Shown: positions 20,762 to 33,025 of the stretch, piece after piece
Numbering within the stretch: the stretch's first letter is position 1
How the letters are laid out: the number at the start of each line of letters is the position of its first letter
Assembly: GCF_015234585.1 (NCBI RefSeq)
Contig: NZ_JADFCM010000001.1
Coordinates: forward strand, 744,001-808,000
Length of the DNA: 64,000 nucleotides
Source of the DNA: Pseudalkalibacillus hwajinpoensis
GTDB lineage: Bacteria; Bacillota; Bacilli; Bacillales; Guptibacillaceae
Reading direction: 5' to 3'
Program-made: the position numbers and the translations under genes
Notes under the pieces: generated by a model
Databases searched by the model: none
Told to the model about the DNA's origin: nothing
The model's input: the letters and a program-made list of their open reading frames with translations, nothing else

Positions 20762-21943
20762 ATGACAAGACCATTCGTATTTGAGAAGCCGCTCGGTATG
20801 CGCGATACGCTACCGGTACTATATGACTTGAAAACAAGCATTCGTGAAAAAATTCAGCGTGTAACAGAGGGATGGGGCTATCGTTTTATGAACACCCCTA
20901 CGCTAGAGTACTATGAAACGGTCGGAGAAGCTTCTGCTATCCTTGATCAGCAGCTTTTCAAACTACTTGACCAGCGTGGCAATACGCTTGTCTTAAGACC
21001 TGATATGACCGCCCCAATTGCTCGTGTCGCTGCGTCTAGTCTAAAGAATGAGCCTTTTCCACTGCGCCTTGCTTATGATTCTAATGTGTTTCGAGCGCAG
21101 GAAGACGAAGGTGGAAAACCGGCAGAGTTTGAACAAATAGGTGTTGAGTTAATTGGTGATCGCACGACGAGCGCCGATGCAGAAGTGATCGCATTAATGG
21201 CAGCCGTGTTAAAAGAAGCCGGTCTTGAAGATTTCCAAATCGCGATTGGCCATGTTGGATTTATTCAGGAGCTGTTTCTTTCGATCGTTGGTAACGAAGA
21301 CAGAGCTGCCGTTCTACGCCGCTATTTATATGAAAAAAACTATGTAGGGTATCGCCAGCATGTAAGAGAAATGCCGCTCTCTACAATTGATCAAAAAAGA
21401 CTTATGGCTCTCTTAACGCTCAGAGGTGATGGTTCAAAACTAGAAGAAGCCATTGAGTTGCTACCGACTGACGCTGGTGAAAGAGTTCTTGATGAGCTTC
21501 GTACACTTCTACATACGCTTGAAGCATATGGGGTAGCTAACCAGGTGAAATTTGATTTCACTCTTGTAAGTCACATGAGTTATTACACGGGAGTTGTGTT
21601 TGAGGGATATGCCAATAATCTTGGTGTACCGTTAAGCAATGGCGGACGCTACGATGAACTGCTGTCGCGTTTTGATCGTCCGGCACAGGCAACAGGGTTC
21701 GGTATTCGTTTGGATCACCTTGCTGAAGCACTTGGTGTAACGAGTGAGGAAAAGCTCCCATATGCGATTATCTTTAGTCCTGAACGAAGAGAAGAAGCGA
21801 TTCAACAGGCGTCAGAACGAAGGGCTAATGGTGAAAAAGTTGTGGTGCAGGAGTTAAGTGGTGTCACAAACCTTGATGCTTACTCAGAACGTTTTGATGA
21901 CGTCACGTATTTAATCGGTAAGAACGGAAAGGGGATGTTGTAA
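20762..21943 (+). CDS. hisZ: ATP phosphoribosyltransferase regulatory subunit
   Basis: A 393-residue homologue of histidyl-tRNA synthetase lacking aminoacylation function; it forms a complex with the short HisG and makes it active and histidine-sensitive. HisRS class II core motifs are visible ([13 protein letters not shown] near residue 80; [11 protein letters not shown] near 295), while the HisRS anticodon domain is reduced. ATG 20762 is preceded by AGGTG at 20751-20755; an in-frame GTG at 20753 lies in that site. First gene of a complete his operon whose genes overlap or nearly touch. Confidence 0.93.
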   Translation: MTRPFVFEKPLGMRDTLPVLYDLKTSIREKIQRVTEGWGYRFMNTPTLEYYETVGEASAILDQQLFKLLDQRGNTLVLRPDMTAPIARVAASSLKNEPFPLRLAYDSNVFRAQEDEGGKPAEFEQIGVELIGDRTTSADAEVIALMAAVLKEAGLEDFQIAIGHVGFIQELFLSIVGNEDRAAVLRRYLYEKNYVGYRQHVREMPLSTIDQKRLMALLTLRGDGSKLEEAIELLPTDAGERVLDELRTLLHTLEAYGVANQVKFDFTLVSHMSYYTGVVFEGYANNLGVPLSNGGRYDELLSRFDRPAQATGFGIRLDHLAEALGVTSEEKLPYAIIFSPERREEAIQQASERRANGEKVVVQELSGVTNLDAYSERFDDVTYLIGKNGKGML

Positions 21944-22584
21944 TGCTGACGATGGCAATGCCAAAAGGGCGTATTTTTGAAGAGGCGGTAGAATTGCTTC
22001 GAAACGCGGGTTATCAACTTCCCCCTGAGTTTGATGATTCAAGAAAATTAATTCTCGATATAGAAGAAGAAAATCTTCGTTTCATTCTAGCAAAACCAAT
22101 GGATGTTCCGACATACGTGGAGCACGGTGTAGCGGATGTTGGAATTGCTGGGAAAGATGTCATGCTAGAAGAAGAGCGCAATGTATACGAAGTACTAGAT
22201 TTAAAAATTAGTGGATGCTATTTAGCTGTTGCAGGTCTTTCGGATGGACCAATTAAAGGCGTTGCACCAAAGATTGCTACAAAGTATCCGAACGTAGCTT
22301 CTAACTATTTTCGTCAGCAGGGTGAACAGGTAGAGATTATTAAGTTAAACGGATCGATTGAGCTTGCTCCGCTAATCGGCCTTGCTGATCGCATCGTCGA
22401 TATTGTTTCAACAGGAAGAACGTTAACGGAAAACGGTTTAATGGAAACGGCGTTTATTGAGCCAATCACCTCTCGCTTTATTGTGAATCCGGTAAGCTAT
22501 CGAACGAAGGATGCAATCATTGACGATATGGTCGAGCGTCTTTCAGCGGTTGTGGAAGGAGAGAGCGTAGATGAAAATCGTTAA
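21943..22584 (+). CDS. hisG: ATP phosphoribosyltransferase, short form
   Basis: A 213-residue HisG, the first enzyme of histidine synthesis, joining ATP and PRPP. It has the short-form length without the C-terminal regulatory domain, so it needs HisZ, which is encoded immediately upstream with a one-base overlap of stop and start (TAATG). Family motifs [12 protein letters not shown] at the N-terminus and the PRPP-binding loop [15 protein letters not shown] (about 156-170) are seen. Confidence 0.97.
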   Translation: MLTMAMPKGRIFEEAVELLRNAGYQLPPEFDDSRKLILDIEEENLRFILAKPMDVPTYVEHGVADVGIAGKDVMLEEERNVYEVLDLKISGCYLAVAGLSDGPIKGVAPKIATKYPNVASNYFRQQGEQVEIIKLNGSIELAPLIGLADRIVDIVSTGRTLTENGLMETAFIEPITSRFIVNPVSYRTKDAIIDDMVERLSAVVEGESVDENR

Positions 22585-23842
22585 TAGGAGCGAAGGGGCA
22601 TCCATCAAACGATCGATTGAGCAGGGAACAGAAGAGCAGCGTCAGGCTGTTCTTTCTATTCTTTCGCAAGTTAAAGCAACTGGCGATGAAGCCGTTAAGG
22701 AAAATACAAAGAAGTTTGATGGAGCAGACTTGAAAGAACTTCGCGTTTCAAATGAAGAAATCGAACGGGCATATCGCGATTTATCTGATGAACTCATTAC
22801 GACGATTAGACAGGCGGCTGGCAATATTCAATCATTTCACGAACGCCAGCGTCGTCAATCATGGTTTACAACTTCTGAAGACGGTACAATGCTTGGACAA
22901 AAAGTAACACCGCTTGATTCTGTCGGTGTTTATGTTCCAGGTGGCAAAGCTGCATATCCTTCTTCCGTATTAATGAATGTTATTCCTGCTGTCGCTGCAG
23001 GTGTGAAGCGAATTGCAATGGTAACGCCACCTGACTCAGACGGAAATGTTCCTTCAGGTGTACTTGTTGCAGCAAATGAAGTGGGTGTATCGGAAATCTT
23101 TAAAGTAGGTGGAGCGCAGGCTGTTGGCGCGCTTGCTTACGGGACGGAATCGATCGCACCCGTAGATAAAATCGTCGGTCCAGGAAATATTTTTGTGGCC
23201 CTTGCGAAACGAGAAGTATTTGGGATTGTTGATATTGATATGATCGCTGGTCCAAGTGAAATCGTTGTTCTCGCCGATGAAAAGGCTAATCCAGCTTATG
23301 TGGCAGCAGACTTATTATCGCAGGCTGAACACGATGAGCGAGCTAGCGCTGTTCTAGTGACAACTTCAGAGACACTAGCTGAGCGTGTTCAAGAAGAGGT
23401 GAAGCAACAGCTTGTCGAGCTTCCACGAGCTGAAATTGCATCTAAGTCAATTGATGATTACGGAATGATTTATGTCGTGAATCATCTTGCCGAAGCGGTA
23501 GATGCCGTCAATGAACTCGCTCCTGAGCACCTTGAAATTATGGTCGAGGAACCAATGACGCTTCTTGGGAAAATTCGTCACGCAGGAGCTATTTTCCTTG
23601 GACCATATAGCTCAGAGCCTGTTGGTGATTATTTTGCCGGCCCGAACCACGTACTACCTACGAACGGAACAGCTCGTTTTTCAAGTCCGCTATCAGTAGA
23701 CGATTTCATTAAAAAATCAAGCGTTATTTCTTATAGTAAAGAAGCAATGAGAACAAACGGTAGCAGCATCGCAGCGCTCGCAAAGCTTGAAGGTCTGGAT
23801 GCACACGCAAGAGCCGTTGAACTTCGATTGGAGGATTTATGA
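22571..23842 (+). CDS. hisD: Histidinol dehydrogenase
   Basis: A 423-residue zinc enzyme carrying out the last two oxidations, L-histidinol to L-histidine with NAD. Typical segments are [17 protein letters not shown] (NAD/substrate region), [15 protein letters not shown], the catalytic EHDERASAV and the zinc-related GPNHVLPT near the C-terminus. It overlaps hisG by 14 bases. Confidence 0.97.
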   Translation: MKIVNRSEGASIKRSIEQGTEEQRQAVLSILSQVKATGDEAVKENTKKFDGADLKELRVSNEEIERAYRDLSDELITTIRQAAGNIQSFHERQRRQSWFTTSEDGTMLGQKVTPLDSVGVYVPGGKAAYPSSVLMNVIPAVAAGVKRIAMVTPPDSDGNVPSGVLVAANEVGVSEIFKVGGAQAVGALAYGTESIAPVDKIVGPGNIFVALAKREVFGIVDIDMIAGPSEIVVLADEKANPAYVAADLLSQAEHDERASAVLVTTSETLAERVQEEVKQQLVELPRAEIASKSIDDYGMIYVVNHLAEAVDAVNELAPEHLEIMVEEPMTLLGKIRHAGAIFLGPYSSEPVGDYFAGPNHVLPTNGTARFSSPLSVDDFIKKSSVISYSKEAMRTNGSSIAALAKLEGLDAHARAVELRLEDL

Positions 23843-24435
23843 TGGGTGAAGAGAGAAAAAGTTCGATTTCAAGAGAAACATCTGAAACATCGATTAACCT
23901 TTCATTTGGGGTAGATGGAAGCGGGAAAACAGATTTACAAACCGGCGTTCCTTTTCTTACTCATATGCTTGATCTGTTCACGAAGCACGGAAAGTTTGAT
24001 TTAGCCATTGCTGCGAACGGAGATACCGAAGTGGATGATCACCACACAACGGAAGACATTGGTATTTGTCTAGGGGAAGCGTTGAAACAAGCACTTGGTA
24101 CGAAAGAAGGCATTAAGCGGTATGGAAATGCGTTTGTGCCGATGGATGACGCGCTTGCGCAGGTAGTGGTTGATCTAAGCAACCGTCCTCATCTTGAATA
24201 TCGTGTTGAATTGCCATCGAATCGCGTAGGGACATTTGATACCGAATTGGTTCATGAGTTTTTATGGAAGCTTGCCATTGAAGCAAGAATGAACTTACAC
24301 GTGATTGTTCACTATGGTCACAATACGCACCACATCATTGAAGCCATTTTTAAAGCGCTAGGACGTGCTTTAGACGAAGCAACGCTTATTGATCCTCGTG
24401 TAAAAGGCGTGCCATCAACGAAAGGAATGCTGTAA
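23842..24435 (+). CDS. hisB: Imidazoleglycerol-phosphate dehydratase
   Basis: A 197-residue single-function IGPD (no phosphatase domain). The two manganese-binding histidine motifs DDHHTTEDI (about residue 63) and [12 protein letters not shown] (about 157) are present. ATG 23842 is spaced seven bases from GGAGG; another ATG directly before it is equally in frame. Overlaps the hisD stop. Confidence 0.96.
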   Translation: MGEERKSSISRETSETSINLSFGVDGSGKTDLQTGVPFLTHMLDLFTKHGKFDLAIAANGDTEVDDHHTTEDIGICLGEALKQALGTKEGIKRYGNAFVPMDDALAQVVVDLSNRPHLEYRVELPSNRVGTFDTELVHEFLWKLAIEARMNLHVIVHYGHNTHHIIEAIFKALGRALDEATLIDPRVKGVPSTKGML

Positions 24436-25071
24436 ATGATCGGAATTATTGATTATGGCATGGGGAATTTATACAGCGTTAGTAAGGCACTAGAGCGTCT
24501 CGGTTATGATTATTTCGTTTCCGAAGATGAACAGGAGCTTTCAAAAGCAACGGGGCTCCTCCTTCCTGGCGTCGGCTCCTTTCGTGACGCGATGTCGATT
24601 TTGACTGAAACAGGATTAAAGGCTTTTATTGAAAAAGAAGTGGAGGCAGGAAAGCCGCTACTTGGGATTTGTCTTGGCATGCAGCTTCTATTTGAAGAAA
24701 GCGATGAGAATGGGTATGCGGAAGGCTTTTCTTTTTTGCCAGGTAAAGTAAAGAAATTTCCTGGACAAGATTCTTTAGGCAACGCTTATAAAGTTCCACA
24801 TATGGGATGGAACAAGCTAGTGATCGAGCAGCCAGAGTCGTTTTTAATGAATGATGTCGGTGAGGAACACGTGTATTTTGTTCACTCCTATTATGTTGAT
24901 ACGAACGATCGGGATGTTCTTATTGCCACGGCAGATTACGCTGAGGAAGTTCCAGCGGTTGTTGGTAAAGGGAAGGTGTTTGGCACCCAGTTTCACCCGG
25001 AGAAAAGTAGCCATGCTGGCCTTGAGATCTTAAAGAATTATGCACAATACGTAGAAAGGAATGACGCATAA
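24436..25071 (+). CDS. hisH: Imidazole glycerol phosphate synthase, glutaminase subunit
   Basis: A 211-residue class I glutamine amidotransferase giving ammonia to HisF. Nucleophile Cys in [10 protein letters not shown] (about residue 79) and the His-Glu pair in QFHPEKSS near the C-terminus complete the triad. It begins right after the hisB stop codon. Confidence 0.97.
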   Translation: MIGIIDYGMGNLYSVSKALERLGYDYFVSEDEQELSKATGLLLPGVGSFRDAMSILTETGLKAFIEKEVEAGKPLLGICLGMQLLFEESDENGYAEGFSFLPGKVKKFPGQDSLGNAYKVPHMGWNKLVIEQPESFLMNDVGEEHVYFVHSYYVDTNDRDVLIATADYAEEVPAVVGKGKVFGTQFHPEKSSHAGLEILKNYAQYVERNDA

Positions 25072-25072
25072 G

Positions 25073-25792
25073 ATGCCAATTACGATCTATCCTGCTATTG
25101 ATATGAGAGGCGGCAAATGTGTGCGCCTTTTGCAAGGTGACTATAACAAAGAAACGGTTTACGGCGATTCACCATTTGATATGGCAAAGCAATTTGCAGA
25201 TGATGGGGCCGAGTGGATTCACATGGTTGATCTTGACGGTGCGAGAGAAGGTAAGCGCGTGAATGATCGTCACGTTCTTGAGGTCGCCAATGGGTTATCA
25301 GCACGTGTCCAGGTTGGCGGCGGGGTTCGAACTGAAGAAGATGTCGCTTATTACCTTGAAAACGGTGTTGATCGTATTATTCTCGGTAGTAGCGCCATTT
25401 CAGATCCTGACTTCGTGAAAAGAATGCTTGAGCGCTATAAAGAAAAAATCGCGATTGGTATCGATGCAAGAGATGGATATGTCGCTGTCGAAGGCTGGTT
25501 GAAAACCTCTGAAATCAAAGCGGTGGATCTTGGCAAGGAACTCGCTGAACACGGAGCGGAAGTTTTCATTTTCACGGATATTTCAAAGGACGGCACGCTG
25601 TCTGGGCCAAACGTTGAGGCAATTGCTGAACTTGGTGAGGCTACGGGGAAAGAAGTGATCGCTTCAGGTGGGATAAGTAACCTTGACGATGTAAAAAGTC
25701 TTCAGCAAAGAAGTGATTCGATTAGCGGTGCGATCATCGGGAAAGCTCTTTATACAAATCAATTTACATTAAAACAGGCGCTGGAGGTCTAG
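25073..25792 (+). CDS. hisA: Phosphoribosylformimino-AICAR phosphate isomerase
   Basis: A 239-residue TIM-barrel isomerase (ProFAR to PRFAR). [15 protein letters not shown] at the N-terminus provides the first catalytic Asp; the second is in the [12 protein letters not shown] segment (about 166-177). The ATG at 25073 is chosen over 25061 because GAAAGGA abuts the latter. It starts two bases after hisH. Confidence 0.96.
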   Translation: MPITIYPAIDMRGGKCVRLLQGDYNKETVYGDSPFDMAKQFADDGAEWIHMVDLDGAREGKRVNDRHVLEVANGLSARVQVGGGVRTEEDVAYYLENGVDRIILGSSAISDPDFVKRMLERYKEKIAIGIDARDGYVAVEGWLKTSEIKAVDLGKELAEHGAEVFIFTDISKDGTLSGPNVEAIAELGEATGKEVIASGGISNLDDVKSLQQRSDSISGAIIGKALYTNQFTLKQALEV

Positions 25793-25794
25793 GC

Positions 25795-26553
25795 ATGCTA
25801 ACAAAGCGAATTATTCCATGTCTTGATGTAAAAGACGGCCGCGTTGTGAAAGGTATCCAATTTGTTGGTCTGAGAGACGCCGGTGATCCAGTTGAATTAG
25901 CAAGAGTGTATGATGAAGAAGGCGCTGATGAACTCGTTTTTCTAGATATATCAGCTTCTCATGAAGGAAGAGAAACGATGGTTGATGTGGTAAGGCAAGT
26001 TGCAGCAGAGCTTGCCATTCCTTTCACAGTTGGTGGAGGCATTAATAAGCTTGAGGATATGAAGCGTGTACTTCGTGCCGGAGCTGATAAAGTATCGATG
26101 AATACCGCCGCTGTTCTTCGTCCAGAATTAATTCGTGAAGGTGCCGATTATTTTGGGACGCAGTGCATGGTTGTGGCGATTGACGCGAAGTGGGAAGATG
26201 AAACACAATCATGGCGTGTGTATACGCACGGTGGTCGGACTGCGACGGAATGGGATGCAGTTGAATGGGCAATCAAGGCACAGGAAATGGGCGCAGGAGA
26301 AATATTACTAACTAGTATGAATGCGGATGGCAGTAAAGATGGTTTTGATGTTCCTTTAACGAAAGCAATTGGAGATGCCGTCTCAATTCCAGTGATTGCA
26401 TCAGGAGGAGCAGGGTCTTCAGAAGATTTTCTCGAAGTCTTCCATGATGCTTCAGCAGATGCTGCTCTTGCGGCGTCCATCTTCCATTATAAAGAAACCT
26501 CTCTATCACATGTGAAAGATTACTTAAAACAAAACGGGGTGGCGATTCGATGA
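25795..26553 (+). CDS. hisF: Imidazole glycerol phosphate synthase, cyclase subunit
   Basis: A 252-residue TIM barrel that uses ammonia from HisH to form IGP and AICAR. Motifs [15 protein letters not shown] (catalytic Asp at 11) and [14 protein letters not shown] (second catalytic Asp at about 130) are intact. GGAGG lies upstream of the ATG. Confidence 0.97.
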   Translation: MLTKRIIPCLDVKDGRVVKGIQFVGLRDAGDPVELARVYDEEGADELVFLDISASHEGRETMVDVVRQVAAELAIPFTVGGGINKLEDMKRVLRAGADKVSMNTAAVLRPELIREGADYFGTQCMVVAIDAKWEDETQSWRVYTHGGRTATEWDAVEWAIKAQEMGAGEILLTSMNADGSKDGFDVPLTKAIGDAVSIPVIASGGAGSSEDFLEVFHDASADAALAASIFHYKETSLSHVKDYLKQNGVAIR

Positions 26554-27179
26554 ATACCGAAATGATCCAATTTGATGAAAAAGGTCTAGTGCCAGCGATT
26601 GTACAGGATGCAGCAAGTAAAGAAGTTCTCACACTTGCTTATATGAACAAAGAGTCCCTTACGAAAACGATTGAAACAAAAGAAACGTGGTTTTACAGTC
26701 GCTCTCGTGAAGAACTCTGGCATAAAGGAGAGACTTCAGGTAATACGCAACAGGTATTGGATCTACGTTATGACTGCGATCAAGACGCCGTCCTTGTACT
26801 TGTGAACCCTGCGGGACCTGCCTGCCATAAAGGAACCTATTCTTGCTTCAATGATTCCTTACTTTCAGAAGAAGTAAAGCCGGACGCTGATCGCTTCGCC
26901 ATACTCAATACGCTTGAAGAAGTGATTGCGAAAAGAGAAGCAGAGCGTCCTGAAGGGGCTTATACTACGTATCTCTTTAAGGAAGGTGTCGATAAAATAC
27001 TGAAGAAGGTAGGAGAAGAGGCTTCTGAAGTTATTATTGCAGCGAAAAACCGCGACCACGAAGAACTTACGTGGGAATCAGCGGATCTCATTTTCCACTG
27101 GATGGTTCTGTTAAGAGAGCAGGAATGTTCGCTTGATGACGTCCTTCAAGTACTTGAGGAACGACACGCTTCGAAATAA
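26550..27179 (+). CDS. hisI: Bifunctional PRA-CH / PRA-PH enzyme
   Basis: A 209-residue fusion (HisIE). Residues 1-110 are phosphoribosyl-AMP cyclohydrolase with [17 protein letters not shown] and the zinc-binding DCDQDAVL and Cys pair ([11 protein letters not shown]); residues 115-209 are phosphoribosyl-ATP pyrophosphatase with the E-rich helix [13 protein letters not shown]. It overlaps hisF by four bases (ATGA) and ends the operon; no strong hairpin follows directly, so transcription may continue into the small ORF at 27247. Confidence 0.96.
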   Translation: MNTEMIQFDEKGLVPAIVQDAASKEVLTLAYMNKESLTKTIETKETWFYSRSREELWHKGETSGNTQQVLDLRYDCDQDAVLVLVNPAGPACHKGTYSCFNDSLLSEEVKPDADRFAILNTLEEVIAKREAERPEGAYTTYLFKEGVDKILKKVGEEASEVIIAAKNRDHEELTWESADLIFHWMVLLREQECSLDDVLQVLEERHASK

Positions 27180-27246
27180 TGAAACTTTATTCTCTTTTGA
27201 TCGTAAATAAGAGTAAATTCAATTACGAGAAATGGAGAGAGGTCGT

Positions 27247-27384
27247 ATGTTTGTAGGATTTATGTTTGTGGGACTTGCTATTGGGCTTTTTCTCGGACAG
27301 CCAGGACCTGGTGTACTGCTTGGGATGGGGATCGGGTTTATTGCACAGAAGGTAGCTAAACACAAAAAAGATATGTGGAAATAA
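27247..27384 (+). CDS. Small hydrophobic protein, 45 residues
   Basis: A short ORF with GAGAGG six bases before its ATG. The product is mostly one or two hydrophobic glycine-rich segments (MFVGFMFVGLAIGLFLG; GVLLGMGIGFIA) with a basic tail (KVAKHKKDMWK), typical of a small membrane protein. It lies 67 bases after hisI and is directly followed by a terminator, which supports it as a real gene. No family recognised. Confidence 0.6.
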   Translation: MFVGFMFVGLAIGLFLGQPGPGVLLGMGIGFIAQKVAKHKKDMWK

Positions 27385-27387
27385 AAG

Positions 27388-27413
27388 CGAGCCGCGGAGC
27401 TCGTTTTTATTTT
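27388..27413 (+). terminator. Terminator after the small membrane ORF
   Basis: Stem CGAGC / GCTCG with six-base loop, followed by TTTTTATTTT. Likely ends the his transcript as well. Confidence 0.75.
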
Positions 27414-27575
27414 GGGCTATTGGGACAGAAAGAAACAATTTAGTTAGCTTGAGTGTGCCGCTAGCCAGGTTTTACTACTAATTTTCTTTTACGACTTCAC
27501 CTTGATGTATGTTATACTTTTGAACGGATATGACTGGTAATAGAATTATTCGAAGCGAAATTATTGGGGGGAAAC

Positions 27576-29156
27576 ATGAGGAAAGAACTTCATGCTTCTT
27601 CGGAAATGAAAGGCCGACTGATTCCGTTCGTTCAGGACGGAGATTATTTTTATAAAAAGGCTATGAGAGCCTATCAGCAACGGAATTTGGATAAAGCAAA
27701 ACAGCATCTTGAACGTGCGGTTAAACTTGTCCCCGAAGAAGTCGATTATATATGTCAACTTGCAGCGGTCCTGTCGGAATTAGGCGAATATGAAGCATCA
27801 AATGAATGGCTCAAATTTGTACTTGACGATCTTGATCCTGAATACTATGATTGCTACTTTTTTCTTGCGAACAATTACGCACATATGGGTCTGTTTAAAC
27901 AAACGGAAGAGAATGCGCGAACTTACCTTGAGCACGAACCTGAGGGAGAATTTATTGAAGATGCAGAAGAGCTCGTAGATCTTATTTTATTCGAGCAGTC
28001 GGAAGATTTACCTCAGGAGATTGGTGAAGAAGAGCAGCTGATTCAGGAGCATGAAGCTGCACGTAAAGCCATTGAATCCGGCCAATTTCTTGATGCCATA
28101 GATTTACTGGAGCGGATGACGGAGGTTTACTCTGAATTCTGGCCTGCCTATAACAACCTTGCGCTAGCTTATTTTTATAGCGAGCAATATGAGGAAGCTA
28201 TTCAAGTACTAGATGATGTTCTGACGAAAAACGAAGGGAACTTGAATGCGGTTTGTAACCTCACGCTTTTCTATGATTTCCTTGGCCAACACGTCAAACG
28301 CGATGTCATGCTTGAACGGTTGAAGAATGTTTATCCGATTCATCCTGATCATTCATATAAGCTTGGGAGTACATTTGGATTCTTAGGTCAACATGAGCTA
28401 GCATATCACTGGCTACGTAAAGCAGAAGTAACACGCCACACATGGGATGCACCATTCTATCATTGGCTGGCTGTCTCTGCTTTTCACCTCGATCGTCCTG
28501 ATCTTGCGAGACGTAATTGGAAAAAGATGCAGCAAGTGGAATCATCTAATGAAATGGCGAGCCGCTATCTTGCTGAACTAGAGCAAGGGACGCTTGATAA
28601 AAATCAGCTAAGCTACCGATCCCAAATGTCGGTTTCAAAGGAGCATGAAGCGAAACATGATTATCATGCGAGAATGACGCATCTTATGCTGCTCTATACA
28701 AGACGTGATCCTGAAGGCGCATCAATTCTGCAATCGTATTGCAGACGTAAAGATGAGTCCCTTATTGTAAAGGAACTGTCAGCTTATATTGCGCTTACGC
28801 TTTCTGATGAACCTGTTCAAATTGTAAATGAAAAAGATGAATATATGGTTTACACTCAGACAGACTTCCCTGATCACGTTCTTTCAGGTATGCGTGTGAT
28901 TGCTGAGCTCGAGCAGGCAGACATCAGTGACTCAGATTTGCATGAGCTAATTGCGATGATCTGGTTACCTTGTTATGTTAAGCTTTCAGAAAGTGGCAAA
29001 GCATTTCAGAATCAGAAAGCCACTGCTGCAGCCATGCTCTACATGTGGCATAAAGTTAACCAAACGGATGTGACTCAAATCGACGTAGCAAATGCGTTCG
29101 GTGTATCTGGGTCAACAGTTTATGCCTATCGTAAAAAGTTAACTCGATTACTTTAG
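27576..29156 (+). CDS. Tetratricopeptide-repeat protein (YvcD-like)
   Basis: A 526-residue soluble protein with several TPR units in the first two thirds (for example residues 20-60 and 180-230 with the YNNLALAYFYSEQYEEAI pattern), followed by a C-terminal segment ending in a small HTH-like region (TQIDVANAFGVSGSTVYAYRKKL, about residues 500-522). The TTG at 27564 is in frame, but the ATG at 27576 is spaced correctly from GGGGGG. It precedes trxB as yvcD does in B. subtilis. The HTH end suggests a regulator or a protein acting near DNA; the function is unknown. Confidence 0.8.
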   Translation: MRKELHASSEMKGRLIPFVQDGDYFYKKAMRAYQQRNLDKAKQHLERAVKLVPEEVDYICQLAAVLSELGEYEASNEWLKFVLDDLDPEYYDCYFFLANNYAHMGLFKQTEENARTYLEHEPEGEFIEDAEELVDLILFEQSEDLPQEIGEEEQLIQEHEAARKAIESGQFLDAIDLLERMTEVYSEFWPAYNNLALAYFYSEQYEEAIQVLDDVLTKNEGNLNAVCNLTLFYDFLGQHVKRDVMLERLKNVYPIHPDHSYKLGSTFGFLGQHELAYHWLRKAEVTRHTWDAPFYHWLAVSAFHLDRPDLARRNWKKMQQVESSNEMASRYLAELEQGTLDKNQLSYRSQMSVSKEHEAKHDYHARMTHLMLLYTRRDPEGASILQSYCRRKDESLIVKELSAYIALTLSDEPVQIVNEKDEYMVYTQTDFPDHVLSGMRVIAELEQADISDSDLHELIAMIWLPCYVKLSESGKAFQNQKATAAAMLYMWHKVNQTDVTQIDVANAFGVSGSTVYAYRKKLTRLL

Positions 29157-29253
29157 AACACTAGGTATGATGAGCATCCTATTAGACTTTTTTCTACTAA
29201 TCGGATATGATTCTAAATAAGAAACATTACTTTTTAATAATGAATATAATTAA

Positions 29254-30237
<984 letters not shown>

Positions 30238-30247
30238 TACCAAAACG

Positions 30248-30276
30248 AAGCCGGGAATTTCATGATTCCCGGCTTT
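30248..30276 (+). terminator. Terminator after trxB
   Basis: Eleven-pair stem AAGCCGGGAAT / ATTCCCGGCTT with a six-base loop. Confidence 0.85.
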
Positions 30277-30320
30277 ACATTTGACCCATAAACCTTATTT
30301 CGACAGCTTTCGAGCGGTAT

Positions 30321-30466
30321 CGGGTGGTGCCTGTCACCGCGTCATTCGCTTTTAATTTCGCTGTAACAGCGGTGAAATACAAATGGGGTAAACTATAAAT
30401 AGATTTAACCCCCTTTAAATAGATTCATTCATTGGCACGGGCATATGCTCCGTGCTCTTTTTTTTG
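30321..30466. other. Intergenic region with a palindromic motif and a strong hairpin
   Basis: Within the 377-base gap between trxB and yvcI lie GGTGGTGCCTGTCACC (30323-30338), resembling dispersed Bacillaceae intergenic motifs, a GGGGTAAA/TTTAACCCC arm pair (about 30385-30412), and a hairpin GCACGG/CCGTGC (30435-30455) followed by a long T run (30456-30466). The last is a convincing terminator, but no gene precedes it after the trxB terminator, so a short untranslated transcript ending at about 30466 is possible. Confidence 0.4.
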
Positions 30467-30614
30467 TGGAGTTGAGACGGTTCGTAACAGCTTCTCCAAA
30501 CCGATCTCATTGTTCATGATAAGCAATCATAGTATACTATGTATAGAAAATCTTGAAGTCTGAGCACATAAGGCTTTCATATAAAAATCGGATAATTGAA
30601 TTGAGGTGACAATT

Positions 30615-31079
30615 GTGCAACGTGTAACAAACTGTATTTTAAATGACGAAGCAAATGATCGAGTACTTTTACTACAAAAGCCAAGACGCGGATGGTGGGT
30701 TGCACCAGGTGGAAAAATGGAATCGGAAGAATCAATCCGTGACTCAGTGATCCGAGAGTTTCGAGAAGAGACTGGTGTCTATTTAAAGAATCCAAAACTA
30801 AAAGGCATTTTCACATTCATTATTAAAGAAAATGAAGTAACAAAATCAGAATGGATGATGTTTACGTTTCTTGCAACGGAGTACGATGGCGAGCCAGTTG
30901 AGAAATCAGATGAAGGAAAAGTCTCCTGGGTAAATACAAATGATGTTAGTGAGCTTCCAATGGCCCCAGGTGATTATCATATACTTGATTATATGATGAA
31001 GGGTCACGGCATTATTTACGGTACATTTACTTATACACCTGACTTTAAACTTCTTTCATATCGATTAGATCCGTCTTAA
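30615..31079 (+). CDS. yvcI: NUDIX hydrolase (YvcI-like)
   Basis: A 154-residue NUDIX protein. The Nudix box is complete: a glycine of APGGKMESEESI, then REFREETGV (about 35-58). It hydrolyses a nucleoside-diphosphate-linked compound; the substrate is unknown. The start is GTG 30615, matching B. subtilis YvcI; GAGGTGA is five bases upstream and overlaps the alternative GTG at 30606. First gene of the yvcI-rapZ-yvcK-whiA cluster. Confidence 0.9.
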   Translation: MQRVTNCILNDEANDRVLLLQKPRRGWWVAPGGKMESEESIRDSVIREFREETGVYLKNPKLKGIFTFIIKENEVTKSEWMMFTFLATEYDGEPVEKSDEGKVSWVNTNDVSELPMAPGDYHILDYMMKGHGIIYGTFTYTPDFKLLSYRLDPS

Positions 31080-31124
31080 ATAGAAGTGTCACAATAAGAG
31101 AAATTGAGAAACGGAGTGGGGAAA

Positions 31125-32015
31125 ATGACCGATTCGATTGATAAACGCATTCATATGGTCATTATTACAGGAATGAGTGGTGCTGGTAAGACAGTGGCAA
31201 TGCAGTGTTTTGAAGATATCGGCTATTTCTGTATTGATAATCTGCCACCCGCGCTCTTACCGAAGTTCGTTGAAATGGTTGACGGTTCGGAAGGGAAATT
31301 AAATAAAGTAGCACTCGTGATGGATTTGCGTGGTGGGGATTTCTTTGACCATCTCGTGGAAGCTGTTGATCACCTCGATTCACATGAGCGTCTTGATGCG
31401 GAGATTCTTTTCCTTGATTCAAAGGACTCAACACTTGTCAGGCGCTATAAAGAAACAAGACGTTCTCATCCGCTTGCACCAGAAGGTTTGCCTCTAGAAG
31501 GCATTAAGAAAGAAAGAGAAATGCTTGAAGAGCTAAAAGGGCGCTCTCAGCAAATTATTGATACGAGCGACATTAAGCCAGTTCAGCTAAGAGAAAAAAT
31601 CATGGACCGATTCTCGAACAATGAGAAAGAGAACTTTGGTGTCAATGTGATGTCGTTTGGATTTAAATACGGTATTCCAATCGATGCCGATCTAGTCTTT
31701 GACATTCGTTTTCTACCAAACCCACACTATGTGGAGCATTTGCGTCCAAAAACAGGTGTGGAAGAAGAAGTCGCGAACTATGTATTTAAGTGGAAAGAAA
31801 CACAAACATTTCTAGCTAAATTAATTGATATGCTTGCGTATATGCTTCCTCAATATAAACGAGAAGGGAAGAGCCAGCTCGTCATTGGGATTGGATGTAC
31901 GGGTGGAAAGCATCGATCTGTTGCATTTGCAGAACACATTGGTCACCATTTCGAAACAGAGTATCGCACGAATATTACGCACAGGGATATCGAAAAAGGG
32001 AAGGGTCATAAATAA
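31125..32015 (+). CDS. rapZ: RNase adapter / nucleotide-binding protein RapZ (YvcJ)
   Basis: A 296-residue P-loop protein. Walker A GMSGAGKT is near residue 13-20, and the C-terminal domain has the family signature [17 protein letters not shown] (about 257-273). In E. coli RapZ senses glucosamine-6-phosphate and guides RNase E; in Bacillus the protein (YvcJ) hydrolyses GTP and affects competence. ATG 31125 follows GGAGTGGGG. It is followed by yvcK with one base between stop and start. Confidence 0.94.
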   Translation: MTDSIDKRIHMVIITGMSGAGKTVAMQCFEDIGYFCIDNLPPALLPKFVEMVDGSEGKLNKVALVMDLRGGDFFDHLVEAVDHLDSHERLDAEILFLDSKDSTLVRRYKETRRSHPLAPEGLPLEGIKKEREMLEELKGRSQQIIDTSDIKPVQLREKIMDRFSNNEKENFGVNVMSFGFKYGIPIDADLVFDIRFLPNPHYVEHLRPKTGVEEEVANYVFKWKETQTFLAKLIDMLAYMLPQYKREGKSQLVIGIGCTGGKHRSVAFAEHIGHHFETEYRTNITHRDIEKGKGHK

Positions 32016-32016
32016 T

Positions 32017-32985
32017 ATGGATGACACTAATCTGCCAAAGGCTGTCGTCATTGGTGGAGGAACAGGCCTATCGGTACTTCTTCGTGGACTTAAAAAGTTT
32101 CCTGTCGACATTACTGCGATTGTCACTGTAGCTGACGACGGAGGAAGTTCAGGTCGATTACGTGATGAGTTTGATATACCTCCTCCAGGTGATGTACGAA
32201 ATGTTATTACAGCGTTATCGGAGGTTGAACCTCTGTTAGAAGGACTTATGCAACATCGGTTTAAAAATGGGAATGGACTATCAGGTCATTCCCTTGGCAA
32301 CCTAATGTTAGCCGCCATGACGGACATTACTGGTGATTTTGTAACAGGAGTTAGAGAAATGTGCCGCGTTCTTAACGTACGTGGTGAAGTTCTTCCTGCA
32401 TCAAATCGAAGTATTGTTTTACATGCTGAAATGCGTGATGGTACTTTTGTTCAAGGTGAATCACAAATTCCTAAGGTAAATAAAGCAATTAAGCGGGTAT
32501 TTCTTTCACCACCAGGCATCAAAGCGCTCCCCGAATCGCTACAAGCCATTCGTGAAGCTGATTTAATTGTTCTTGGGCCAGGTAGTCTATATACGAGCAT
32601 TCTACCGAATTTACTTGTTCCGGGCATTGCTGAGGAAATTCAGCAGTCAAAGGCAAGGAAAGTGTATGTTTGTAACGTTATGACTCAGCTCGGTGAAACG
32701 GAAAACTATACGGCGAGTGACCACGTGCAGGCACTCATTGATCACATCGGCTATAAACTTATGGATACGATTATTGTAAACGAGGAAATGATTCCATCTT
32801 TCTATGCAAAACGTTATGCAGAAGAACGAGCAGAGGTTGTGCAATATGACGAAAATCGTCTAAAGAGCTTTGGTTTTCATGTAATCAGTGATAAAATTAT
32901 TCAATACGATGAGAAATATGTACGCCATGATGCGAAGGAAATATCATCGATTCTTTTATCCTTATTAGACGATAAAAGGTCATGA
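32017..32985 (+). CDS. yvcK: Gluconeogenesis factor YvcK (CofD-like, UDP-sugar binding)
   Basis: A 322-residue protein of the CofD/YvcK family, needed for growth on gluconeogenic carbon and for cell shape in B. subtilis, and known to bind UDP-sugars. Motifs [16 protein letters not shown] (about 11-26) and [15 protein letters not shown] (about 39-53) are typical. The open frame extends far upstream inside rapZ in another frame; ATG 32017 is chosen because it gives the family N-terminus and AAGGG lies upstream. Confidence 0.94.
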   Translation: MDDTNLPKAVVIGGGTGLSVLLRGLKKFPVDITAIVTVADDGGSSGRLRDEFDIPPPGDVRNVITALSEVEPLLEGLMQHRFKNGNGLSGHSLGNLMLAAMTDITGDFVTGVREMCRVLNVRGEVLPASNRSIVLHAEMRDGTFVQGESQIPKVNKAIKRVFLSPPGIKALPESLQAIREADLIVLGPGSLYTSILPNLLVPGIAEEIQQSKARKVYVCNVMTQLGETENYTASDHVQALIDHIGYKLMDTIIVNEEMIPSFYAKRYAEERAEVVQYDENRLKSFGFHVISDKIIQYDEKYVRHDAKEISSILLSLLDDKRS

Positions 32986-33025
32986 TGGGTCAGTGGGGCC
33001 CCTGCATGAAAAAGGGGGGATGGCA

